A stretch of DNA of 7,134 bases, taken from positions 1 through 7,134 of the forward strand of contig CAMZHB010000089.1 in the NCBI GenBank assembly GCA_947306605.1, written 5' to 3'. The stretch comes from an uncultured Prevotellaceae bacterium. GTDB lineage: Bacteria; Bacteroidota; Bacteroidia; Bacteroidales; Bacteroidaceae. Numbering within the stretch: the first letter of the stretch is position 1; every line of letters starts with the position of its first letter. Position numbers and translations under genes: made by a program. Below the pieces are notes generated by a model. That model was not told the origin of the DNA, did no database searches, and was given only the letters and a program-made list of their open reading frames with translations. Shown in pieces: positions 1 through 6,275 of the stretch.

Positions 1-1673
1 GGTGTGGCACCAAGTTCTGTTGCGTGCCAGATGTAGTACATCGCGGTTCCCGTGCCTGCACGATATATGCCACCTCGTTCGTTAACCTTGCCTTCAAGCG
101 TACTTTGGAAAATATCGAGCAACTCGGTAGCAATGTCGTCCACCCAATCCACATCTTGTCCGAACTTCTCTGTCTCATTGCGAAGTTTCTCGTCCAAAGT
201 CTCGTGACCTTTGAAGTCGTTCTCAATGGCATCGATAATCTCGTCTGCCGTGACACTTTTCTCATCGTAATAATGCTTCTTCAAAGCAGCAAGAGAATCG
301 ACAGCTGTTGCAATGCCTGTCCCGTGAAAGCCAAAGTTATTGTACTTACCGCCAAGCGAAGCATCCCTTGCTCTTTCGATGCAGCCGTCCATCATAAGCG
401 ACATCATGGGTGCAGGCACGATATAGAGGTCATGCTCCTTGGCACAAAGTGAATCAACACGTGTCTGAATCTCCAACTTAACACGTGTCATTAGCTCATT
501 AAACGTGTTTAGTTCTTTAATTTGACGTGTTGCATTTTTCACGCACTCAGCAAAAGGTACGGCATCAATGTTAGGAATATCGACGGCAGTACCAGGCACG
601 ATGAACTCCCAACAAGCTGCCACCACATAGTTCCTTGCATCTTCGGGGCTATAACCCAAGCGAATAAGACCAGGAATCACCACATCATCGTTGCTGTATT
701 GCGGAAAACCAAGTCCGAGCTGCGTCAGCTTTGAGCCTTGAGTAAAGATGTCTTCGGGCGTCTCGGCATCAACACGGAGGTTAATCTTCGGGTCAATCAA
801 CTCGAGTTCATAGCTCGACTCAAGACACATCTTAGATACTTCGTTGAAGAGGTACTCGCCAGTTGCACTTCTTCCTGCCAATACCATACTTTGGCCGTTG
901 TCGCCTTGCTGCATTCCCGGGTAAAGGTCACTATCCTTGTTACACATCAGGAAGAACTCCTCTATCAGTTCCTTGGCCTCTTCTCGAGTAAGTGTGCCGC
1001 TCTCTATACCTTTTATATAATATCTATATATGTATTGGTCGAAGCGGCCCAAAGTGTTGTGATAGTGCCCGGCTTCCCAAAGACAGAAGTGCATGATGCG
1101 AAGAAGTTGCAAAGCTTGACGAAGTGTCTGCGGAGCTTCACTCTTGATGGCAAGCAATGTCTCTGCCAATGCCTTGTCACCTTCGCTTTCTGCTTTTTCG
1201 GCATAACGCTGTATGAAGTCCTGTATCGCATTCAGACAAATCACTTCCGACTCAAGAAACTCTTTCTGTTCCCTTGAGAGAGAAGCATCCTTTTGCCGTT
1301 TAGTGACCTCATCCAACATCCTGCCCAAGCCTTTCCTAAGCATCGCTTCATAGTTAGGAGAGATGTTGCAAAGATCGCCTTTCTCGTGAAGATACTTCGT
1401 CCGTGCTATCTCGTCCCACTCCTCTTTAGTATAGAAACTCGGAATATCTCTAATGGTACGAGTCACTGCAATTCTTTCTTCTGGCAGCAGTACCGGTGTC
1501 TCAGCTTCCAGCATTCTCTTTAACCTGACGGCTGCACGCATCTGATAGCTCAAACCAGCAGATTTCATTTCCTCGGCAATGCCGCTCAAACCCGCTTCCT
1601 CAGCTGTGCGGCGAAGTGCGTGATGATGCTTGTCGAAGATAAATTCCCTTAGACGTTTTATCCTTTCATTCAT
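1..1673 (-). CDS. Glycyl radical enzyme, PFL/dehydratase superfamily, substrate unassigned (3' end cut by window edge)
   Basis: The frame stays open from ATG at 1673 to the left edge: 557 codons with no stop. Family members perform anaerobic radical chemistry in the cytoplasm: a glycyl radical moves to an active-site Cys, which attacks the substrate. Seen: the stretch before the active site (NDDVVIPGLIRLGYSPEDAR), then AACWEF with Cys354 and Glu356, then the barrel motif GGKYNNFGFHGTGIATA, and finally GTGTAMYYIWHATELGAT at the edge. The Gly-radical loop (RVxGY-like), expected roughly 120-140 residues further on, lies outside. True pyruvate formate-lyase has two adjacent Cys; only one is present, so formate lyase activity is unlikely. 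The Cys-x-Glu spacing resembles dehydratase and C-X lyase members, but Cys354 lies about 80 residues earlier than in glycerol or hydroxyproline dehydratases, so the N-terminus is short. The start is favoured because a -7 box lies about 34 bases upstream. The activase gene upstream supports the call. The substrate is unknown. Confidence 0.9.
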   Translation of the reverse strand, partial: MNERIKRLREFIFDKHHHALRRTAEEAGLSGIAEEMKSAGLSYQMRAAVRLKRMLEAETPVLLPEERIAVTRTIRDIPSFYTKEEWDEIARTKYLHEKGDLCNISPNYEAMLRKGLGRMLDEVTKRQKDASLSREQKEFLESEVICLNAIQDFIQRYAEKAESEGDKALAETLLAIKSEAPQTLRQALQLLRIMHFCLWEAGHYHNTLGRFDQYIYRYYIKGIESGTLTREEAKELIEEFFLMCNKDSDLYPGMQQGDNGQSMVLAGRSATGEYLFNEVSKMCLESSYELELIDPKINLRVDAETPEDIFTQGSKLTQLGLGFPQYSNDDVVIPGLIRLGYSPEDARNYVVAACWEFIVPGTAVDIPNIDAVPFAECVKNATRQIKELNTFNELMTRVKLEIQTRVDSLCAKEHDLYIVPAPMMSLMMDGCIERARDASLGGKYNNFGFHGTGIATAVDSLAALKKHYYDEKSVTADEIIDAIENDFKGHETLDEKLRNETEKFGQDVDWVDDIATELLDIFQSTLEGKVNERGGIYRAGTGTAMYYIWHATELGAT

Positions 1674-1706
1674 AGTTCTAATGTAAGAAATAATACTTTT
1701 CCGGTG

Positions 1707-1714
1707 CAAATATA
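1707..1714 (-). promoter_or_regulatory. Candidate Bacteroidetes -7 promoter box for the glycyl radical enzyme gene
   Basis: Read on the minus strand the site is TATATTTG, an exact match to the Bacteroidetes consensus TAnnTTTG. Transcription would begin near 1700, giving a leader of about 27 bases before the ATG at 1673. No clear TTG is present at the -33 position, which is instead occupied by tandem repeats. This suggests, by inference, an activator-dependent promoter and separate control from the activase gene upstream. Confidence 0.5.
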
Positions 1715-1724
1715 CAACTTTTCA

Positions 1725-1744
1725 CCGTACCAGTCCGTACCAGT
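1725..1744 (-). repeat. Exact tandem pair of 10-bp repeats, candidate operator upstream of the glycyl radical enzyme promoter
   Basis: On the minus strand the unit ACTGGTACGG occurs twice head to tail with no mismatch. The block begins about 10 bases upstream of the -7 box, so it covers the -20 to -40 region. The 10-bp period equals about one helical turn, so two protein subunits could bind the same face of the DNA. A small inverted repeat, GTTGCCAAC, abuts the upstream end. Binding by a regulator is inference; the repeat itself is plain in the sequence. Confidence 0.55.
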
Positions 1745-1844
1745 TGGCAACCTTTTTCACATGTAATACAACATATCGAGAAAGTTCATAGTTCTTTTTG
1801 CACCTTTGCAGCCGCAAAACATAAACAAGTGAGCATTCGTTCTT

Positions 1845-2603
1845 CTATTTGAGCACAAGCACTTCAATGCCTGCATCTGTCAGGATTTCCGTGTGGCAAT
1901 GCGGCTCTGCTTCTGTATCAAAGTTGGGCTTGTACGTCATCCCAACCATTCCGTACTTAGCTCCTGCCACCTTATTATAACGAAGCAACTCTACCCTCTT
2001 CAGATTAGGAGCATCGGCAAGCAGGTCACGAACTGCCAACATGTTTTCCTTCGTATCATTAACACCAGGGATGAGAGGAATACGAAGAGAAAAGTCCTTA
2101 CCTGAACTCATCAGAATCTGCAGGTTACGAAGTATCGGTTCGTTGCCGACACGAGTGTACTTCTTGTGCAACTCATTGTTTGTATGCTTGCAATCGAAGA
2201 GGACGAAATCCAAGTTCTCAAGCACTTTCCTAAATACATCTTCGGCTGCATAGCCACTTGTTTCTATGGCACAATGAATGTGTGGACGTATCAACCCAAG
2301 CACCTCCAAAAGAAAGTCTGCCTGCATCAAAGGCTCGCCTCCGGTAAACGTCACGCCACCCCTGTTGAACCTGAAGATTTTTTCGTCTCTTAAGAGTTGG
2401 TCTGCCAATGCCTTCGCCTCAATCTCCGTACCGCTCATCACCGTCTCGTCTTTCTTTTTCATGAGTTGCGGCTTTGGACTTAGCCCCTCAGGATTGTGAC
2501 ACCACTCGCATCTCAACGGGCAACCTTTCAAGAAAACAGTCGTTCTGATGCCAGGACCATCATTAATAGCAAACTCTTCAATGCTGAATATTGTTCCTTT
2601 CAT
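1845..2603 (-). CDS. Glycyl radical enzyme activating enzyme (radical SAM, PFL-activase type)
   Basis: This 252-residue protein installs the glycyl radical on its partner by reductive cleavage of S-adenosylmethionine at a [4Fe-4S] cluster. Seen: the cluster motif CPLRCEWC with Cys28, Cys32 and Cys35, preceded by the family signature DGPGIRTTVFLKG; the SAM-binding GGEP at residues 88-91; and LIPGVND and VELLRYN in the C-terminal half. Many activases of non-PFL glycyl radical enzymes carry an extra ferredoxin-like domain with two more clusters after the CxxxCxxC motif. Here only a short linker follows and no such Cys pattern exists, so the architecture is that of PFL activase. A start 30 bases further upstream (2633) is open, but the chosen ATG begins at MKGTIFSIEEF, where family homology starts, and a -7 box lies between the two ATGs. 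The partner is the enzyme gene 171 bases downstream. Confidence 0.93.
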   Translation of the reverse strand: MKGTIFSIEEFAINDGPGIRTTVFLKGCPLRCEWCHNPEGLSPKPQLMKKKDETVMSGTEIEAKALADQLLRDEKIFRFNRGGVTFTGGEPLMQADFLLEVLGLIRPHIHCAIETSGYAAEDVFRKVLENLDFVLFDCKHTNNELHKKYTRVGNEPILRNLQILMSSGKDFSLRIPLIPGVNDTKENMLAVRDLLADAPNLKRVELLRYNKVAGAKYGMVGMTYKPNFDTEAEPHCHTEILTDAGIEVLVLK

Positions 2604-2607
2604 GCTG

Positions 2608-2615
2608 CAAAGATA
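2608..2615 (-). promoter_or_regulatory. Candidate -7 promoter box directly at the activase start (possible leaderless mRNA)
   Basis: On the minus strand the site reads TATCTTTG, an exact fit to TAnnTTTG, and is followed by CAGC and then ATG. The last G of the box is only four bases from the start codon at 2603, so transcription would begin at or within a base or two of the ATG. If used, it rules out the longer open start at 2633 and implies little or no 5' leader. No convincing TTG was found at -33, so this rests on the -7 match alone. Confidence 0.4.
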
Positions 2616-2729
2616 CATAAAAAAGCCTAACATCTATCACTATCCACTTACAAGTTGTGGTTTGATGTAGAAACATGAGAAGAAACAATCTTCACACTTT
2701 CCACACGGAATAAGGTACCTCAAAAGTTA

Positions 2730-2742
2730 GAAGTCGGACTTC
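2730..2742. repeat. Short perfect inverted repeat beside the operon terminator
   Basis: GAAGTC and GACTTC flank a single central G, giving six-base arms. It lies immediately beyond the T-run of the larger hairpin at 2743-2785, in the 204-base gap between cbiB and the activase gene. A run of A follows it on the plus strand, but the stem is too short to be a convincing terminator by itself. It could be a regulator site for the activase gene or part of a compound intergenic repeat. Confidence 0.4.
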
Positions 2743-2785
2743 AAAAATTACAAGCGGCGTTTCGAAAGTTCGAAACGCCGCTTGT
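2743..2785 (-). terminator. Rho-independent terminator of the B12 operon
   Basis: Bases 2750-2766 and 2769-2785 are perfect 17-base reverse complements, forming a long hairpin with a GCGGCG core and an apex of TTCGAA-type sequence. On the minus strand the stem is followed directly by AATTTTTG, a T-run in the correct orientation to stop transcription coming from cbiB, whose stop codon lies 22 bases upstream. The plus-strand side lacks a comparable T-run, so the terminator is mainly one-directional. It separates the B12 operon from the glycyl radical genes. Confidence 0.85.
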
Positions 2786-2807
2786 GTTTACCCTACGCAC
2801 AACAATA

Positions 2808-3764
2808 TCATAGATTACAGAGTATGGTCACGAGGATTACTGCCATGGTTTCCGCTACGAAGCAAAGGCGAAGACTGGTCTGCAGATCGTCCTGTTCAAG
2901 TAACCGCGGATTGTGACCGATATACGGTTTCACTACAGGTTGGCCGAAATAATCGTGTGTACCGCCAAACCGACAGTCCAGACAGGCCGCCAGCGCCGCT
3001 TCGGGCCAGCCACTGTTGGGAGAAGCATGGCACGGGCCATAGTGCAGGACAAAGGAGAACAAATGCTTCAGGCTGGCTCTGGGTTTCGCGCGGAACGACG
3101 ACACCGGTTTATAGGCAAGCAACATCAGCAAAGCCGTGAGACGTGCCGGAATATAATTGGCCACATCGTCCTGACGCGCCGACCACCAGCCGAACTCACG
3201 ATAACGCGGTGTACGGTAGCCTAACATGGAATCGAGGGTGTTCACCATTTTATAGGCCGCCATGCCCGGCACTCCAAGCAACAGGCACCAAAAGAGCGGC
3301 GCAACGACACCGTCGGAAAGGTTTTCAGCCAGTGTTTCGAGTGCAGCGGTACGCACTTCCTGAACTGAAAGGGCACTGGTGTCCCGTCCCACAATACGTG
3401 CCACTTGTCGGCGGCCGTCGTCAAGACTGCGGTCGAGCGCACGGAAGACATCACGCACTTCACGGCGCAACGTTTTTCCTGCAAGAGAAAAAAAGACGAG
3501 CACACCGGCCACCGCCATTTCTATCCAAGGATACGGACGAAGCCATCTCAACAGGAACCAAACTGCAAAGAATGTAATCAAAACGCTCACCACCGCCAAC
3601 AAGGCTCCTTTCAGTTTGCGGGAACAACCGTGATTGAGTCTGTGCTCCCAAAAGGAAATCCACCGGCCAAAGGCTACCACCGGATGAGGCAAGCGGGATG
3701 GGTCGCCCAACATGAAATCGAGCAACCAGCCGACAACAACCTGGATGCTATTGTTTGGAAACAT
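2808..3764 (-). CDS. cbiB: Adenosylcobinamide-phosphate synthase CbiB
   Basis: CbiB (CobD in the Pseudomonas scheme) is a membrane protein that joins (R)-1-aminopropan-2-ol phosphate to the f-side chain of adenosylcobyric acid, giving adenosylcobinamide phosphate. Length is 318 residues, normal for the family. Seen: LLDFMLGDPSRLPHPV near residues 14-29, RDTSALS at 127-133, ETLAENLSDGVVAPLFW at 143-159, NTLDSMLGYR at 175-184, ASPNSGWPEAALA at 247-259 and KPYIG at 279-283. Hydrophobic stretches at about 53-72, 80-95, 153-174, 208-217 and 303-316 fit several membrane segments. The ATG overlaps the 3' end of cobD by 17 bases, pointing to coupled translation. By eye its coding sequence is richer in G+C than cobQ. 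It is the last gene before the terminator. Confidence 0.96.
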   Translation of the reverse strand: MFPNNSIQVVVGWLLDFMLGDPSRLPHPVVAFGRWISFWEHRLNHGCSRKLKGALLAVVSVLITFFAVWFLLRWLRPYPWIEMAVAGVLVFFSLAGKTLRREVRDVFRALDRSLDDGRRQVARIVGRDTSALSVQEVRTAALETLAENLSDGVVAPLFWCLLLGVPGMAAYKMVNTLDSMLGYRTPRYREFGWWSARQDDVANYIPARLTALLMLLAYKPVSSFRAKPRASLKHLFSFVLHYGPCHASPNSGWPEAALAACLDCRFGGTHDYFGQPVVKPYIGHNPRLLEQDDLQTSLRLCFVAETMAVILVTILCNL

Positions 3765-3985
3765 GGGAAGAACGTATTATTTCATGGATTGCAGCCACCA
3801 ATTCGTCATTCTCTTCGCTTGTCTGCACGGCGATGCGGAAATGAGCCGGTGTGAGCCCATGAAAATTGGAAGCATTGCGGATAAGAATACCGTATTCATG
3901 TGCCAAATGGCGTTTCAACTCTGCCGCCGTGCCATGATGCAGCCGACAGAGAAGGATGTGCGTCTGAGAAGGATACGCATCTACG
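3748..3985 (-). pseudogene. cobD: C-terminal fragment of threonine-phosphate decarboxylase, out of frame with the main part
   Basis: Read from about 3985, this frame gives 78 residues beginning VDAYPSQTHILLCRL, followed by GTAAELKRHLAHEYGILIRNASNF and HFRIAVQTSEEND, then TAG. These are typical small-domain motifs of the family, including the substrate-carboxylate Arg in FRIAVQ. Its stop overlaps the cbiB start by 17 bases, the spacing expected of the original gene end, which shows that this frame is the ancestral one. No credible separate start codon was seen; the ATG next to the TAG of the main frame is in a different frame. The main frame and this one differ by the equivalent of one lost base modulo three. 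Confidence 0.8.
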
Positions 3986-4446
3986 CCCTCACCCTGCGTT
4001 CACGTTCGCGAAGCAGCTCAGCGACAGGCAACACATAGTCTTCGGAATGATCAAGAAGATAAAGGGCCGCTTCCTGAGCCAAACTGTTGACACTCCATGG
4101 CATTTGAAACGCACGTATCCGTTGCAGCAATGCGATAGGGGCTGTGATGTACCCGATGCGAAGTCCGGGCACTGCAAATTCTTTCGTCATGGAATGAATC
4201 ATAATCACGTTGGGAAAGGACATTGCCTCGGCCGGGGTGACAAGTGGTTCAAGGGTAAACGGAGAATAACTGGCGTCAATCACAAATACCGTTTGGGAAC
4301 AACGACGGATACAACCGAGCAATTCTTCACGATTCAGAACAGTACCCGTAGGATTGTTGGGATTGCAGAGCCATACGGTTTCAGTCTGCCCGGTGATGTC
4401 TTCCATACTTTGGACAAAACTGACAGAATGACCATGGGTGCGACAA

Positions 4447-4515
4447 GCATCGGCATATTCGGAATTTTCTTGTTCTTTGCAACCCATCAACAGGCAGGCA
4501 TCGGCATATTCGGAA
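4447..4515 (-). repeat. 18-bp direct repeats bounding a 51-bp in-frame insertion in cobD
   Basis: Bases 4447-4464 and 4498-4515 are identical over 18 positions and lie exactly 51 bases apart, so the segment adds 17 codons without shifting the frame. In protein terms SEYADAC appears at residues 99-105 and again at 116-122, separated by LLMGCKEQEN. From my knowledge of the family a single S-E-Y-x-D-A-C block runs straight into R-x-H-G-H, so I infer that one copy and the spacer are additional. Slippage or recombination at the repeat could add or remove it. Confidence 0.75.
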
Positions 4516-4823
4516 AACGTCGGGGAGAGTATCATTGTCCGGCTGTCGCGAAAAGCCATGGCAACTAAATAAATAGACTCTATCGCGCCACTTGTGGCCA
4601 TAACCTCCTGGAACGATATATTCAACTTTTCAGAAATCTTTCGTTCCACACGAGCCGGAGACGGCTCAGGATAGTTTTGTATTAAACGAAGACGGCTGGC
4701 CAAATGGGCGAAAAGAGACTCATGATTGAAATGACTGTAGACATTCGAACTGAAATTGATACGAATGTCAGGATGGTTAAAGATGTCGTCGCCGTGACCG
4801 GTTATCATAGGAACAGTATTTTA

Positions 4824-6275
4824 TTAAACAAACTTTCTTTCTTGACTCAGTATCTTATAGAGACTCGACATGTCTATATGCTTCCTGACATGATCGGCCA
4901 ATTTATCGTATTGGCTTTCGCGGAAGCTTTCGATATCCTCTGTCCGAGACATATGGGCCGGAGTTTTCAAGAGAAAATCGAGGACTGCCCGATTGTCAAG
5001 ACAACCATGAATATATGTGCCGATACAGTTGTTTTTAATAACAAACGGCTCATCCACCGTGGACTTTCCCTGATGAATTTCGTATCCTTTGCAACGGACT
5101 CCACGAAAAACGAATTCCACTTGCTGTGTCGTTTTTTGTGGAGTCATCGTTGTATTCATGGACAACAATCCTAAGCCAGGCAATGAAGGCAACGTGCCTT
5201 CCACATTATCGGGGTCATTGACGGTCTGACCCAACATCTGAAAACCGCCACAGATTCCCATTATGGTCTTGCCGCCGGCGTGTGCACGGAGTATAGCTCC
5301 AGCCATTCCAGCGCGACGCAATTCGTAAAGGTCGTCAAGTGTAGCTTTGGTGCCTGGCAATATGATGACATCGGCTTGTTCTAAATCATCAGGGTTGGCC
5401 GCGTAATACAGGTTTACACGTTCGTCACGTTCCAACACGTCAAAATCGGTGAAATTGCTGAGATGCCGAAGCAGAACAACGGCAACACTTATACGACGGC
5501 TCTGCTCCACTTGTGAAAAGTAAGTATTCTTTACTTTATTCTCCAAAACCACACTGTCTTCTGCATCAATCACAATATCACTGAACATGGGCACAACCCC
5601 TAAGACAGGCACTCCACAAACGTCTTCGAGCATCTTTCGTCCTTTGTCGAACAAACGCAAATCTCCTCGGAACTTATTGACGATGATACCACGTATAAGT
5701 TTCCTGTCTTCGGGTTTCTGAAGCATAATACTGCCATAACATGAAGCGAACACACCGCCTCTGTCAATATCGGCCACAAGAATGACGGCGGCACCTGCAT
5801 AGCGAGCCATAGACATATTGACAAGATCGGTGTCAGAAAGATTGAGTTCCGTAATACTGCCTGCCCCTTCGAGAACCATAGGGTTATATTTCTCCTGCAA
5901 ACGATTGAAAGCAGCACAGACTGATTTGCGCAATTCGTCTTGACGTTCTTTACGAAAATAATCATATGCGGAACGATTGCCGATAGGTTTACCTAAAAGC
6001 ACCACCTGTGTCGTATGGTCTGAATTGGGCTTGAGAAGCAATGGATTCATATCGGCACGAGGTTGCAACCGACAAGCTTCGGCCTGAACAGCCTGTGCAC
6101 GCCCTATTTCCAAGCCATCAGGTGTGGCAAAAGAATTAAGGGCCATGTTCTGCGCTTTAAAAGGCGCCGGACGATAACCGTCTTGCAGAAAAATGCGGCA
6201 CAAGGCTGTTGAAATGATGCTCTTGCCTACGTCACTACCTGTACCGGCAAGCATGATTGGTCTCAGAGTTTCCAT
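4824..6275 (-). CDS. cobQ: Cobyric acid synthase CobQ (CbiP)
   Basis: CobQ uses glutamine and ATP to amidate the b, d, e and g carboxylates of adenosylcobyrinic acid a,c-diamide, giving adenosylcobyric acid in the cytoplasm. The gene is complete at 483 residues, the usual size. The N-terminal dethiobiotin-synthetase-like ATPase domain shows GTGSDVGKS at residues 11-19, KAQNMALNS at 40-48, EGAGSITELNL at 136-146 and DIDRGGVFAS at 169-178. The C-terminal glutamine amidotransferase domain shows ILPGTK at 305-310, the nucleophile Cys342 in GICGGFQML, GYEIHQG at 397-403 and His423 in GTYIHGC. All key residues are present. The ATG overlaps the cbiA stop by 13 bases, and cobD starts 15 bases after its TAA, so the genes form one transcript. 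No separate promoter was seen. Confidence 0.97.
   Translation of the reverse strand: METLRPIMLAGTGSDVGKSIISTALCRIFLQDGYRPAPFKAQNMALNSFATPDGLEIGRAQAVQAEACRLQPRADMNPLLLKPNSDHTTQVVLLGKPIGNRSAYDYFRKERQDELRKSVCAAFNRLQEKYNPMVLEGAGSITELNLSDTDLVNMSMARYAGAAVILVADIDRGGVFASCYGSIMLQKPEDRKLIRGIIVNKFRGDLRLFDKGRKMLEDVCGVPVLGVVPMFSDIVIDAEDSVVLENKVKNTYFSQVEQSRRISVAVVLLRHLSNFTDFDVLERDERVNLYYAANPDDLEQADVIILPGTKATLDDLYELRRAGMAGAILRAHAGGKTIMGICGGFQMLGQTVNDPDNVEGTLPSLPGLGLLSMNTTMTPQKTTQQVEFVFRGVRCKGYEIHQGKSTVDEPFVIKNNCIGTYIHGCLDNRAVLDFLLKTPAHMSRTEDIESFRESQYDKLADHVRKHIDMSSLYKILSQERKFV

Larger units (their letters stand above)
3748..4808 (-). pseudogene. cobD: Threonine-phosphate decarboxylase (cobD/cobC), frameshifted near the 3' end
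   Basis: This PLP enzyme of the class I/II aminotransferase fold makes (R)-1-aminopropan-2-ol phosphate from L-threonine phosphate, the arm used by CbiB. The main frame (3981-4808, 275 residues) shows INFSSNV near the start, NPNNPTG at residues 149-155, Asp178 in VIDASY, the PLP lysine Lys209 in HSMTKEF, and GLRIGY at 215-220. It then hits TAG just after RERERRVRA. The family's C-terminal domain continues in another frame from about 3985 down to TAG at 3748-3750. Homologues usually have several more residues between the RER-like helix and the V-x-x-Y-P-S strand, so more than one base may be missing. Residues 99-121 also hold a duplicated SEYADAC (see direct repeat). The start lies 15 bases after the cobQ stop. 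It may be a true mutation or an assembly error; without the C-terminal domain the product should be inactive. Confidence 0.85.

Noticed and set aside
24..1523. Several plus-strand open frames of 70-179 codons
   Set aside because: They are antisense to the continuous glycyl radical enzyme frame, have no recognisable domains, and overlap conserved motifs on the minus strand.
1..1673. Calling the left gene pyruvate formate-lyase (pflB)
   Set aside because: True PFL needs two adjacent catalytic Cys; this protein has Ala-Cys-Trp-Glu and a different length, so only the superfamily call is safe.
2604..2807. Cobalamin riboswitch in the intergenic gap
   Set aside because: The gap is downstream of the operon, only about 200 bases long, and shows just hairpins rather than a B12-box-like element; any riboswitch would lie upstream of cbiA beyond the right edge.
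2913..3854. Plus-strand open frames up to 149 codons opposite cbiB
   Set aside because: The G+C-rich cbiB sequence leaves few stops on the other strand; the translations are low-complexity in character and match no family, while cbiB motifs are unmistakable.
3900..4568. 222-codon plus-strand open frame
   Set aside because: It lies wholly antisense to cobD, whose NPNNPTG and PLP-lysine motifs show the minus strand to be coding.
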